In this document: positions 46,662-60,169 of the stretch, piece after piece
How positions within the stretch are numbered: position 1 is the first letter of the stretch
How the letters are laid out: each line of letters starts with the position of its first letter
Assembly (NCBI RefSeq): GCF_910591885.1
Contig: NW_025963551.1
Location: forward strand, 2,232,001-2,296,000
DNA: 64,000 nucleotides
Reading direction: 5' to 3'
From: Bombus terrestris
Lineage: Eukaryota > Arthropoda > Insecta > Hymenoptera > Apidae
Notes under the pieces: model-generated
The model's input: the letters and a program-made list of their open reading frames with translations, nothing else
What the model was told of the DNA's origin: nothing
Database searches by the model: none
Translations under genes and position numbers: made by a program

Positions 46662-49194
46662 ATTTGAAGTTAGTCCCCTCCTTATCGGATAAAGAAAGCA
46701 AGAGGGATTGGTTTTAGGTTAGGCTATAGTTATCGGGCGAGCACAGGGAGCGAGGGACGCGTAAGGGTGTGTCACAAACCAACGGTTTGTCACATAGGGT
46801 CGTTGAAATATTCGCACCAGCCCCAGGAGCCGGATGTCTTTATCGAATTGCGTACTGACAAAAGTTTACAGTATATCAATATTTGTACATAAATAGTAAT
46901 ATTTTCACACAGTACAATGCAACGTGAGGTCCGAAATCGCTGACAAACTGAGGTAATAATAGGAAATATATGCAGGACAATATAAGATATATGTATAGCT
47001 TGGAAATTCTAATCGTTGGTCGCTCGCTCCCCTCGCTCGTAAGAATCTAGTCCAACCTCACAACCGATCCGACACGTTCGCAAATTTGAAATTAGTCGCC
47101 TCCTTATCGGATAACGAACACAAGAGGGATTGGTTTTAGGTTAGGCTATAGTTATCGATCGAGCGCAGCGAGCGAGGGACGCATAAAGGTGTGTCACAAA
47201 TCATCGGTTTGGCACATAGGGACATTGAAATATTCGCACCTGCCCGAGGAGTAGGAAGTCCTTATCGAGTTGCCTACTGACAAAAGTTTACAGTTTATCA
47301 ATAGTTTTACATAAATAGTAATATTTCCACATAGTACAGTTGCAACGTGAGGTCCGAAATTGCTGACAAATTAAGGTAATAACAGGAAATATATGCACGG
47401 CACCATAAGGTATATGTATAGCTTGGAAATTGTAATCGTTGCTCGCTCGCTCCGCTCGCTCGTAAGAATCTAGTCCAACCTCACAACCGATCCGTCACGT
47501 TCGCAAATTTGAAATTAGTCGCCTCCTTATCGGATAACGAACGCAACAGGGATTGGTGTTAGGTTAGGCTATAGTTATCGGGCGAGCACAGGGAGCGAGG
47601 GACGCGTAAGGGTGTGTCACAAACCAACGGTTTGTCACATAGGGTCATTGAAATATTCGCACCAGCCCCAGGAGCCGGAAGTCTTTATCGAATTGCCTAC
47701 AGACAAATGTTTACAGTATGTCAATATTTGTACATAAATAGTAATATTTTCACACAGTACAGTGCAACGTGAGGTCCGAAATCGTTGACAAATTGAGGTA
47801 ATAACTGGAAATATATGCAAGGCGATATAAGGTATATGTATAGCTTGGAAATTGTAATCGTTATTCGCTCGCTCCGCTCGCTCGTAAGAATCAAGTCCAA
47901 CCTCCCAACCGATCCGACACGTTCGCAAATTTGAAATTAGTCCCCTCTTTATCGAATGGCGAACGTAAGAGATATTGGTTTTAGGTTAGGCTATAGTTTT
48001 CAAGAGAGCGCAGCGAGTGAGGGTCGCGTAAAGGTGTGTCACAAACCAACGGTTTGGCACTTAGGGACATTGAAATATTCGCACCAGCCCGAGGAGTCGG
48101 AAGTCTTTATCGCGTTGCCTACTGACAAAAGTTTACAGTTTATCAATAGTTTTACATAAATAGTAATATTTCCACATAGTACGGTGCAACGTAAGGTCCG
48201 AAATCGCTGACAAATTGAGGTAATAACAGGAAATATATGCAAGGCAATATAAGGTATATGTGTAGCTTGGAAATTGTAATCGTTGCTCGCTCGCTCCGCT
48301 CGCTCGTAAGAATCTAGTCCAACCTCACAACCGATCCGACACGTTCGCAAATTTGAAATTAGTCGCCTCCTTATCGGATAACGAACGCAAGAGGGATTGG
48401 TTTTAGGTTAGGCTATAGTTATCGGGCGAGCACAGTGAGCGAGGGACGCGTAAGGGCGTGTCACAAACCAACGGTTTGTCACATAGGGTCATTGAAATAT
48501 TCGCACCAGCCCCAGGAGCCGGAAGTCTTTATCGATTTGCCTACAGACAAAAGTTTACAGTATATCAATATTTGTACATAAATAGTAATATTTTCACACG
48601 GTACAGTGCAACGTGAGGTCCGAAATCGCTGACCAATTGAGGTAATAACAGGAAATATATGCAAGGCAATATAAGGTATATGTATAGCTTGGAAATTGTA
48701 ATCGTTGCTCGCTCGCTCCGCTCGCTCGTAAAAATCTAGTCCGACCTCACAACCGATCCGACACGTTCGCAAATTTGAAGTTAGTCCCCTCCTTATCGGA
48801 TAACGAAAGCAAGAGGGATTGGTTTTAGGTTAGGCTATAGTTATCGGGCGAGCACAGGGAGCGAGGGACGTGTAAGGGTGTGTCACAAACCAACGGTTTG
48901 TCACACAGGGTCATTGAAATATTCGCACCAGCCCCAGGAGCCGGAAGTCTTTATCGAATTGCGTACTGACAAAAGTTTACAGTATATCAATATTTGTACA
49001 TAAATAGTAATATTTTCACACAGTACAATGCAACCTGAGGTCCGAAATCGCTGACAAATTGAGGTAATAATAGGAAATATATGCACGACAATATAAGATA
49101 TATGTATAGCTTGGAAATTGTAATCGTTGCTCGCTCGCTCCGCTCGCTCGTAAGAATCTAGTCCAACCTCACAACCGATCCGTCACGTTCGCAA
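46662..49194 (+). repeat. Transition block with first copy of a four-monomer duplication (112-117)
   Basis: The order is L1-R1, L2-R4, L1b-R1, L3-R3, L1c-R1, L1-R1. The L1b-headed type of unit returns here after being absent since 18.8 kb. L1b-R1 carries ACAAATGTTTACAG and AATAACTGGAAA, and L3-R3 carries TTCAAGAGAGCG. These marks distinguish this later L1b family from the one in the first 18 kb. The last monomer is a crossover junction. Confidence 0.87.
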
Positions 49195-50807
49195 ATTTGA
49201 AATTAGTCGCCTCCTTATCGGATAACGAACGCAACAGGGATTGGTGTTAGGTTAGGCTATAGTTATCGGGCGAGCACAGGGAGCGAGGGACGCGTAAGGG
49301 TGTGTCACAAACCAACGGTTTGTCACATAGGGTCATTGAAATATTCGCACCAGCCCCAGGAGCCGGAAGTCTTTATCGAATTGCCTACAGACAAATGTTT
49401 ACAGTATGTCAATATTTGTACATAAATAGTAATATTTTCACACAGTACAGTGCAACGTGAGGTCCGAAATCGTTGACAAATTGAGGTAATAACTGGAAAT
49501 ATATGCAAGGCGATATAAGGTATATGTATAGCTTGGAAATTGTAATCGTTATTCGCTCGCTCCGCTCGCTCGTAAGAATCAAGTCCAACCTCCCAACCGA
49601 TCCGACACGTTCGCAAATTTGAAATTAGTCCCCTCTTTATCGAATGGCGAACGTAAGAGATATTGGTTTTAGGTTAGGCTATAGTTTTCAAGAGAGCGCA
49701 GCGAGTGAGGGTCGCGTAAAGGTGTGTCACAAACCAACGGTTTGGCACTTAGGGACATTGAAATATTCGCACCAGCCCGAGGAGTCGGAAGTCTTTATCG
49801 CGTTGCCTACTGACAAAAGTTTACAGTTTATCAATAGTTTTACATAAATAGTAATATTTCCACATAGTACGGTGCAACGTAAGGTCCGAAATCGCTGACA
49901 AATTGAGGTAATAACAGGAAATATATGCAAGGCAATATAAGGTATATGTATAGCTTGGAAATTGTAATCGTTGCTCGCTCGCTCCGCTCGCTCGTAAGAA
50001 TCTAGTCCAACCTCACAACCGATCCGACACGTTCGCAAATTTGAAATTAGTCGCCTCCTTATCGGATAACGAACGCAAGAGGGATTGGTTTTAGGTTAGG
50101 CTATAGTTATCGGGCGAGCACAGTGAGCGAGGGACGCGTAAGGGCGTGTCACAAACCAACGGTTTGTCACATAGGGTCATTGAAATATTCGCACCAGCCC
50201 CAGGAGCCGGAAGTCTTTATCGATTTGCCTACAGACAAAAGTTTACAGTATATCAATATTTGTACATAAATAGTAATATTTTCACACGGTACAGTGCAAC
50301 GTGAGGTCCGAAATCGCTGACCAATTGAGGTAATAACAGGAAATATATGCAAGGCAATATAAGGTATATGTATAGCTTGGAAATTGTAATCGTTACTCGC
50401 TCGCTCCGCTCGCTCGTAAGAATCTAGTCCGACCTCACAACCGATCCGACACGTTCGCAAATTTGAAGTTAGTCCCCTCCTTATCGGATAACGAAAGCAA
50501 GAGGGATTGGTTTTAGGTTAGGCTATAGTTATCGGGCGAGCACAGGGAGCGAGGGACGTGTAAGGGTGTGTCACAAACCAACGGTTTGTCACACAGGGTC
50601 ATTGAAATATTCGCACCAGCCCCAGGAGCCGGAAGTCTTTATCGAATTGCGTACTGACAAAAGTTTACAGTATATCAATATTTGTACATAAATAGTAATA
50701 TTTTCACACAGTACAATGCAACCTGAGGTCCGAAATCGCTGACAAATTGAGGTAATAATAGGAAATATATGCACGACAATATAAGATATATGTATAGCTT
50801 GGAAATT
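47432..50807 (+). repeat. Tandem duplication of 1688 bp (four monomers)
   Basis: Copy one is roughly 47432-49119 and copy two 49120-50807. Monomers L1b-R1, L3-R3, L1c-R1 and L1-R1 repeat with very few differences, such as ATGTGTAGC/ATGTATAGC near 48260/49950. The join is in the monomer 48773-49194. It begins like 50461-50882 (CACACAGGGTCATTG, GCACGACAATATAAG) and ends like 47084-47506 (GTTGCTCGCTCG, CCGTCACG). Confidence 0.87.
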
Positions 50808-53800
50808 GTAATCGTTGATCGCTCGCTCCCCTCGCTCTTAAGTATCTAGTCCAACCTCACAACCGATCCGACACGTTCGCAAATTTGAAATTAGTCGCCT
50901 CCTTATCGGATAACGAACACAAGAGGGATTGGTTTTAGGTTAGGCTATAGTTATCGATCGAGCGCAGCGAGCGAGGGACGCATAAAGGTATGTCACAAAC
51001 CAACGGTTTGTCACATAGGGACATTGAAATATTCGCACCAGCCCTAGGAGTCGGAAGTCTCTATCGAGTTGCCTACTGACCAAAGTTTACAGTTTATCAA
51101 TAGTTTTACATTAATAGTAATATTTTCACACAGTACGGTGCAACGTGAGGTCTGAAATCGCTGACAAAATTGGGTAATAATAGGAAATATATGCAGGACA
51201 ATATAAGATATATGTATAGCTTGGAAATTTTAATCGTTGCTCGCTCGCTCCGCTCGCTCGTAAAAATCTAGTCCAACCTCACAACCGATCCGACACGTTC
51301 GCAAATTTGAAATTAGTCCCCTCCTTATCGAATGGCGAACGTAAGAGATATTGGTTTTAGGTTAGGCTATAGTTTTCAAGCAAGCGCAGCGAGCGAGGGT
51401 CGCGTAAAGGTGTGTCACAAACCAACGGTTTGTCACATAGGGACATTGAAATATTCGCACCAGCCCTAGGAGTCGGAAGTCTCTATCGAGTTGCCTACTG
51501 ACCAAAGTTTACAGTTTATCAATAGTTTTACATTAATAGTAATATTTTCACACTGTACGGTGCAACGTGAGGTCTGAAATCGCTGACAAAATTGGGTAAT
51601 AATAGGAAATATATGCAGGACAATATAAGATATATGTATAGCTTGGAAATTTTAATCGTTGCTCGCTCGCTCCGCTCGCTCGTAAAAATCTAGTCCAACC
51701 TCACAACCGACCCGAAACGTTCGCAAATTTGAAGTTAGTCCCCTCCTTATCGGATAACGAAAGCAAGAGGGATTGGTTTTAGGTTAGGCTATAGTTATCG
51801 GGCGAGCACAGGGAGCGAGGGACGCGTAAGGGTGTGTCACAAACCAACGGTTTGTCACATAGCGACATTGAAATATTCGCACCAGCCCTAGGAGTTGGAA
51901 GTCTCTATCGAGTTGCCTACTGACCAAAGTTTACAGTTTATCAATAGTTTTACATAAATAGTAATATTTTCACACAGTACAATGCAACGTGAGGTCCGAA
52001 ATCGCTGACAAATTGAGGTAATAACAGGAAATATATGCAGGGCAATATAAGGTATATGTATAGCTTGGAAATTGTAATCGTTGCTCGCTCGCTCCGCTCG
52101 CTCGTAAGAATCTAGTCCAACCTCACAACCGACCCGACACGTTCGCAAATTTGAAGTTAGTCCCCTCCTTATCGGATAACGAAAGCAAGAGGGATTGGTT
52201 TTAGGTTAGGCTATAGTTATCGGGCGAGCACAGGGAGCGAGGGACGCGTAAGGGTGTGTCACAAACCAACGGTTTGTCACATAGGGTCGTTGAAATATTC
52301 GCACCAGCCCCAGGAGCCGGATGTCTTTATCGAATTGCGTACTGACAAAAGTTTACAGTATATCAATATTTGTACATAAATAGTAATATTTTCACACAGT
52401 ACAATGCAACGTGAGGTCCGAAATCGCTGACAAATTGAGGTAATAATAGGAAATATATGCAGGACAATATAAGATATATGTATAGCTTGGAAATTGTAAT
52501 CGTTGATCGCTCGCTCCCCTCGCTCGTAAGAATCTAGTGCAACCTCACAACCGATCCGACACGTTCGCAAATTTGAAATTAGTCGCCTCCTTATCGGATA
52601 ACGAACACAAGAGGGATTGGTTTTAGGTTAGGCTATAGTTATCGATCGAGCGCAGCGAGCGAGGGACGCATAATGGTGTGTCACAAATCATCGGTTTGGC
52701 ACATACGGACATTGAAATATTCGCACCTGCCCGAGGAGTAGGAAGTCCTTATCGAGTTGCCTACTGACAAAAGTTTACAGTTTATCAATAGTTTTACATT
52801 AATAGTAATATTTTCACACAGTACGGTGCAACGTGAGGTCTGAAATCGCTGACAAATTGAGGCAATAACAGGAAATATATGCAAGGCAATATAAGGTATA
52901 TGTATAGCTTGGAAATTGTAATCGTTGCTCGCTCGCTCCGCTCGCTCGTAAGAATCTAGTGCAACCTCACAACCGATCCGACACGTTCGCAAATTTGAAA
53001 TTAGTCGCCTCCTTATCGGATAGCGAACACAAGAGGGATTGGTTTTAGGTTAGGCTATAGTTATCGATCGAGCGCAGCGACCGAGCGACGCATAAAGGTG
53101 TGTCACAAATCATCGGTTTGGCACATAGGGACATTGAAATATTCGCACCTGCCCGAGGGGTAGGAAGTCTTTATCGAGTTGCCTACTGACAAAAGTTTAC
53201 AGTTTATCAATAGTTTTACATTAATAGTAATATTTCCACATAGTACAGTTGCAACGTGAGGTCCGAAATCGCTGACAAATTAAGGTAATAACAGGAAATA
53301 TATGCACGGCACCATAAGGTATATGTATAGCTTGGAAATTGTAATCGTAGCTCGCTCGCTCCGCTCGCTCGTAAGAATCTAGTCCAACCTCACAACCGAT
53401 CCGACACGTTCGCAAATTTGAAATTAGTCGCCTCCTTATCGGATAACGAACACAAGAGGGATTGGTTTTAGGTTAGGCTATAGTTATCGATCGAGCGCAG
53501 CGAGCGAGGGACGCATAAAGGTGTGTCACAAATCATCGGTTTGGCACATAGGGACATTGAAATATTCGCACCTTCCCGAAGAGTAGGAAGTCCTTATCGA
53601 GTTGCCTACTGACAAAAGTTTACAGTTTATCAATAGTTTTACATAAATAGTAATATTTCCACATAGTACAGTTGCAACGTGAGGTCCGAAATTGCTGACA
53701 AATTAAGGTAATAACAGGAAATATATGCACGGCACCATAAGGTATATGTATAGCTTGGAAATTGTAATCGTTGCTCGCTCGCTCCGCTCGCTCGTAAGAA

Positions 53801-53838
53801 TCTAGTCCAACCTCACAACCGATCCGTCACGTTCGCAA
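49195..53838 (+). repeat. Higher-order unit of 11 monomers (118-128)
   Basis: The order is L1b-R1, L3-R3, L1c-R1, L1-R1, L2-R2, L3-R2, L1-R2, L1-R1, then three R4-bearing L2 copies, of which the first is a patchwork. This appears to be the fullest version of the later unit. It is followed by a 9-monomer relative with the same head. Boundaries are 49616, 50038, 50460, 50882, 51304, 51726, 52148, 52570, 52992, 53415 and 53838. Confidence 0.88.
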
Positions 53839-56800
53839 ATTTGAAATTAGTCGCCTCCTTATCGGATAACGAACGCAACAGGGATTGGTGTTAGGTTAGG
53901 CTATAGTTATCGGGCGAGCATAGGGAGCGAGGGACGCGTAAGGGTGTGTCACAAACCAACGGTTTGTCACATAGGGTCATTGAAATATTCGCACCAGCCC
54001 CAGGAGCCGGAAGTCTTTATCGAATTGCCTACAGACAAATGTTTACAGTATGTCAATATTTGTACATAAATAGTAATATTTTCACACAGTACAGTGCAAC
54101 GTGAGGTCCGAAATCTTTGACAAATTGAGGTAATAACTGGAAATATATGCAAGGCGATATAAGGTATATGTATAGCTTGGAAATTGTAATCGTTATTCGC
54201 TCGCTCCGCTCGCTCGTAAGAATCAAGTCCAACCTCCCAACCGATCCGACACGTTCGCAAATTTGAAATTAGTCCCCTCTTTATCGAATGGCGAACGTAA
54301 GAGATATTGGTTTTAGGTTAGGCTATAGTTTTCAAGAGAGCGCAGCGAGTGAGGGTCGCGTAAAGGTGTGTCACAAACCAACGGTTTGGCACTTAGGGAC
54401 ATTGAAATATTCGCACCAGCCCGAGGAGTCGGAAGTCTTTATCGCGTTGCCTACTGACAAAAGTTTACAGTTTATCAATAGTTTTACATAAATAGTAATA
54501 TTTCCACATAGTACGGTGCAACGTAAGGTCCGAAATCGCTGACAAATTGAGGTAATAACAGGAAATATATGCAAGGCAATATAAGGTATATGTGTAGCTT
54601 GGAAATTGTAATCATTGCTCGCTCGCTCCGCTCGCTCGTAAGAATCTAGTCCAACCTCACAACCGATCCGACACGTTCGCAAATTTGAAATTAGTCGCCT
54701 CCTTATCGGATAACGAACGCAAGAGGGATTGGTTTTAGGTTAGGCTATAGTTATCGGGCGAGCACAGTGAGCGAGGGACGCGTAAGGGCGTGTCACAAAC
54801 CAACGGTTTGTCACATAGGGTCATTGAAATATTCGCACCAGCCCCAGGAGCCGGAAGTCTTTATCGATTTGCCTACAGACAAAAGTTTACAGTATATCAA
54901 TATTTGTACATAAATAGTAATATTTTCACACGGTACAGTGCAACGTGAGGTCCGAAATCGCTGACCAATTGAGGTAATAACAGGAAATATATGCAAGGCA
55001 ATATAAGGTATATGTATAGCTTGGAAATTGTAATCGTTACTCGCTCGCTCCGCTCGCTCGTAAGAATCTAGTCCGACCTCACAACCGATCCGACACGTTC
55101 GCACATTTGAAGTTAGTCCCCTCCTTATCGGATAACAAACGCAAGAGGGATTGGTTTTAGGTTAGGCTATAGTTATCGGGCGAGCACAGGGAGCGAGGGA
55201 CGTGTAAGGGTGTGTCACAAACCAACGGTTTGTCACACAGGGTCATTGAAATATTCGCACCAGCCCCAGGAGCCGGAAGTCTTTATCGAATTGCGTACTG
55301 ACAAAAGTTTACAGTATATCAATATTTGTACATAAATAGTAATATTTTCACACAGTACAATGCAACCTGAGGTCCGAAATCGCTGACAAATTGAGGTAAT
55401 AATAGGAAATATATGCACGACAATATAAGATATATGTATAGCTTGGAAATTGTAATCGTTGATCGCTCGCTCCCCTCGCTCTTAAGTATCTAGTCCAACC
55501 TCACAACCGATCCGACACGTTCGCAAATTTGAAATTAGTCGCCTCCTTATCGGATAACGAACACAAGAGGGATTGGTTTTAGGTTAGGCTATAGTTATCG
55601 ATCGAGCGCAGCGAGCGAGGGACGCATAAAGGTATGTCACAAACCAACGGTTTGTCACATAGGGACATTGAAATATTCGCACCAGCCCTTGGAGTCGGAA
55701 GTCTCTATCGAGTTGCCTACTGACCAAAGTTTACAGTTTATCAATAGTTTTACATTAATAGTAATATTTTCACACAGTACGGTGCATCGTGAGGTCTGAA
55801 ATCGCTGACAAAATTGGGTAATAATAGGAAATATATGCAGGACAATATAAGATATATGTATAGCTTGGAAATTTTAATCGTTGCTCGCTCGCTCCGCTCG
55901 CCCGTAAAAATCTAGTCCAACCTCACAACCGATCCGACACGTTCGCAAATTTGAAATTAGTCCCCTCCTTATCGAATGGCGAACGTAAGAGATATTGGTT
56001 TTAGGTTAGGCTATAGTTTTCAAGCAAGCGCAGCGAGCGAGGGTCGCGTAAAGGTGTGTCACAAACCAACGGTTTGTCACATAGGGACATTGAAATATTC
56101 GCACCAGCCCTAGGAGTCGGAAGTCTCTATCGAGTTGCCTACTGACCAAAGTTTACAGTTTATCAATAGTTTTACATAAATAGTAATATTTTCACACAGT
56201 ACAATGCAACGTGAGGTCCGAAATCGCTGACAAATTGAGGTAATAACAGGAAATATATGCAGGGCAATATAAGGTATATGTATAGCTTGGAAATTGTAAT
56301 CGTTGCTCGCTCGCTCCGCTCGCTCGTAAGAATCTAGTCCAACCTCACAACCGACCCGACACGTTCGCAAATTTGAAGTTAGTCCCCTCCTTATCGGATA
56401 ACGAAAGCAAGAGGGATTGGTTTTAGGTTAGGCTATAGTTATCGGGCGAGCACAGGGAGCGAGGGACGCGTAAGGGTGTGTCACAAACCAACGGTTTGTC
56501 ACATAGGGTCGTTGAAATATTCGCACCAGCCCCAGGAGCCGGATGTCTTTATCGAATTGCGTACTGACAAAAGTTTACAGTATATCAATATTTGTACATA
56601 AATAGTAATATTTTCACACAGTACAATGCAACGTGAGGTCCGAAATCGCTGACAAATTAAGGTAATAATAGGAAATATATGCAGGACAATATAAGATATA
56701 TGTATAGCTTGGAAATTGTAATCGTTGATCGCTCGCTCCCCTCGCTCGTAAGAATCTAGTGCAACCTCACAACCGATCCGACACGTTCGCAAATTTGAAA

Positions 56801-57638
56801 TTAGTCGCCTCCTTATCGGATAACGAACACAAGAGGGATTGGTTTTAGGTTAGGCTATAGTTATCGATCGAGCGCAGCGAGCGAGGGACGCATAGAGGTG
56901 TGTCACAAATCGTCGGTTTGGCACATAGGGACATTGAAATATTCGCACCTGCCCGAGGAGTAGGAAGTCCTTATCGAGTTGCCTACTGACAAAAGTTTAC
57001 AGTTTATCAATAGTTTTACATTAACAGTAATATTTCCACATAGTACAGTTGCAACGTGAGGTCCGAAATCGCTGACAAATTAAGGTAATAACAGGAAATA
57101 TATGCACGGCACCACAAGGTATATGTATAGCTTGGAAATTGTAATCGTTGCTCGCTCGCTCCGCTCGCTCGTAAGAATCTAGTCCAACCTCACAACCGAT
57201 CCGACACGTTCGCAAATTTGAAATTAGTCGCCTCCTTATCGGATAACGAACACAAGAGGGATTGGTTTTAGGTTAGGCTATAGTTATCGATCGAGCGCAG
57301 CGAGCGAGGGACGCATAAAGGTGTGTCACAAATCATCGGTTTGGCACATAGGGACATTGAAATATTCGCACCTTCCCGAGGAGCAGGAAGTCCTTATCGA
57401 GTTGCCTACTGACAAAAGTTTACAGTTTATCAATAGTTTTACATAAATAGTAATATTTCCACATAGTACAGTTGCAACGTGAGGTCCGAAATTGCTGACA
57501 AATTAAGGTAATAACAGGAAATATATGCACGGCACCATAAGGTATATGTATAGCTTGGAAATTGTAATCGTTGCTCGCTCGCTCCGCTCGCTCGTAAGAA
57601 TCTAGTCCAACCTCACAACCGATCCGTCACGTTCGCAA
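53839..57638 (+). repeat. Higher-order unit of 9 monomers (129-137)
   Basis: The order is L1b-R1, L3-R3, L1c-R1, L1-R1, L2-R2, L3-R2, L1-R1, L2-R4, L2-R4. The offset to the preceding unit is 4644 bp for the first five monomers, 4222 bp for the L1-R1 copy and 3800 bp for the R4 copies. The stepwise fall by one monomer each time shows two separate one-monomer losses between the units. Confidence 0.88.
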
Positions 57639-60169
57639 ATTTGAAATTAGTCGCCTCCTTATCGGATAACGAACGCAACAGGGATTGGTGTTAGGTTAGG
57701 CTATAGTTATCGGGCGAGCACAGGGAGCGAGGGACGCGTAAGGGTGTGTCACAAACCAACGGTTTTTCACATAGGGTCATTGAAATATTCGCACCAGCCC
57801 CAGGAGCCGGAAGTCTTTATCGAATTGCCTACAGACAAAAGTTTACAGTATGTCAATATTTGTACATAAATAGTAATATTTTCACACAGTACAGTGCAAC
57901 GTGAGGTCCGAAATCGTTGACAAATTGAGGTAATAACTGGAAATATATGCAAGGCGATATAAGGTATATGTATAGCCTGGAAATTGTAATCGTTATTCGC
58001 TCGCTCCGCTCGCTCGTAAGAATCTAGTCCAACCTCCCAACCATTCCGACACGTTCGCAAATTTGAAATTAGTCGCCTCCTTATCGGATAACGAACGCAA
58101 CAGGGATTGGTGTTAGGTTAGGCTATAGTTATCGGGCGAGCACAGGGAGCGAGGGACGCGTAAGGGTGTGTCACAAACCAACGGTTTTTCACATAGGGTC
58201 ATTGAAATATTCGCACCAGCCCCAGGAGCCGGAAGTCTTTATCGAATTGCCTACAGACAAAAGTTTACAGTATGTCAATATTTGTACATAAATAGTAATA
58301 TTTTCACACAGTACAGTGCAACGTGAGGTCCGAAATCGTTGACAAATTGAGGTAATAACTGGAAATATATGCAAGGCGATATAAGGTATATGTATAGCCT
58401 GGAAATTGTAATCGTTATTCGCTTGCTCCGCTCGCTCGTAAGAATCTAGTCCAACCTCCCAACCATTCCGACACGTTCGCAAATTTGAAATTAGTCCCAT
58501 CCTTATCGAATGGCGAACGTAAGAGATATTGGTTTTAGGTTAGGCTATAGTTTTCAAGCGAGCGCAGCGAGTGAGGGTCGCGTAAAGGTGTGTCACAAAC
58601 CAACGGTTTGGCACATAGGGACATTGAAATATTCGCACCAGCCCGAGGAGTCGGAAGTCTTTATCGCGTTGCCTACTGACAAAAGTTTACAGTTTATCAA
58701 TAGTTTTACATAAATAGTAATATTTCCACATAGTACGGTGCAACGTAAGGTCCGAAATCGCTGACAAATTGAGGTAATAACAGGAAATATATGCAAGGCA
58801 ATATAAGGTATATGTATAGCTTGGAAATTGTAATCGTTGCTCGCTCGCTCCGCTCGCTCGTAAGAATCTAGTCCAACCTCCCAACCGATCCGACACGTTC
58901 GCAAATTTGAAATTAGTCGCCTCCTTATCGGATAACGAACGCAAGAGGGATTGGTTTTAGGTTAGGCTATAGTTATCGGGCGAGCACAGGGAGCGAGGGA
59001 CGCGTAAGGGTGTGTCACAAACCAACGGTTTGTCACATAGGGTCATTGAAATATTCGCACCAGCCCCAGGAGCCGGAAGTCTTTATCGAATTGCCTACAG
59101 ACAAAAGTTTACAGTATATCAATATTTGTACATAAATAGTAATATTTTCACACAGTACAGTGCAACGTGAGGTCCGAAATCGCTGACCAATTGAGGTTAT
59201 AACAGGAAATATATGCAAGGCAATATAAGGTATATGTATAGCTTGGAAATTGTAATCGTTGCTCGCTCGCTCCGCTCGCTCGTAAGAATCTAGTCCAACC
59301 TCACAACCGACCCGACACGTTCGCAAATTTGAAGTTAGTCCCCTCCTTATCGGATAACGAAAGCAAGAGGGATTGGTTTTAGGTTAGGCTATAGTTATCG
59401 GGCGAGCACAGGGAGCGAGGGACGCGTAAGGGTGTGTCACAAACCAACGGTTTGTCACATAGGGTCGTTGAAATATTCGCACCAGCCCCAGGAGCCGGAT
59501 GTCTTTATCGAATTGCGTACTGACAAAAGTTTACAGTATATCAATATTTGTACATAAATAGTAATATTTTCACACAGTACAATACAACCTGAGGTCCGAA
59601 ATCGCTGACAAATTGAGGTAATAATAGGAAATATATGCAGGACAATATAAGATATATGTATAGCTTGGAAATTGTAATCGTTGATCGCTCGCTCCCCTCG
59701 CTCGTAAGAATCTAGTCCAACCTCACAACCGATCCGACACGTTCGCAAATTTGAAATTAGTCGCCTCCTTATCGGATAACGAACGCAACAGGGATTGGTG
59801 TTAGGTTAGGCTATAGTTATCGGGCGAGCACAGGGAGCGAGGGACGCGTAAGGGTGTGTCACAAACCAACGGTTTGTCACATAGGGTCATTGAAATATTC
59901 GCACCAGCCCCAGGAGCCGGAAGTCTTTATCGAATTGCCTACAGACAAAAGTTTACAGTATGTCAATATTTGTACATAAATAGTAATATTTTCACACAGT
60001 ACAGTGCAACGTGAGGTCCGAAATCGTTGACAAATTGGGTAATAATAGGAAATATATGCAGGACAATATAAGATATATGTATAGCTTGGAAATTTTAATC
60101 GTTGCTCGCTCGCTCCGCTCGCTCGTAAAAATCTAGTCCAACCTCACAACCGACCCGACACGTTCGCAA
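57639..60169 (+). repeat. Start of a further L1b-headed unit with a doubled first monomer (138-143)
   Basis: The order is L1b-R1, L1b-R1, L3-R3, L1c-R1, L1-R1, L1b-R1/R2 chimera. Both first copies share GGTTTTTCACATAGG and CAACCATTCCGAC, so the first monomer was duplicated in place. The block ends in a 421-bp chimeric monomer. Boundaries are 58060, 58482, 58904, 59326, 59748 and 60169. Confidence 0.87.
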
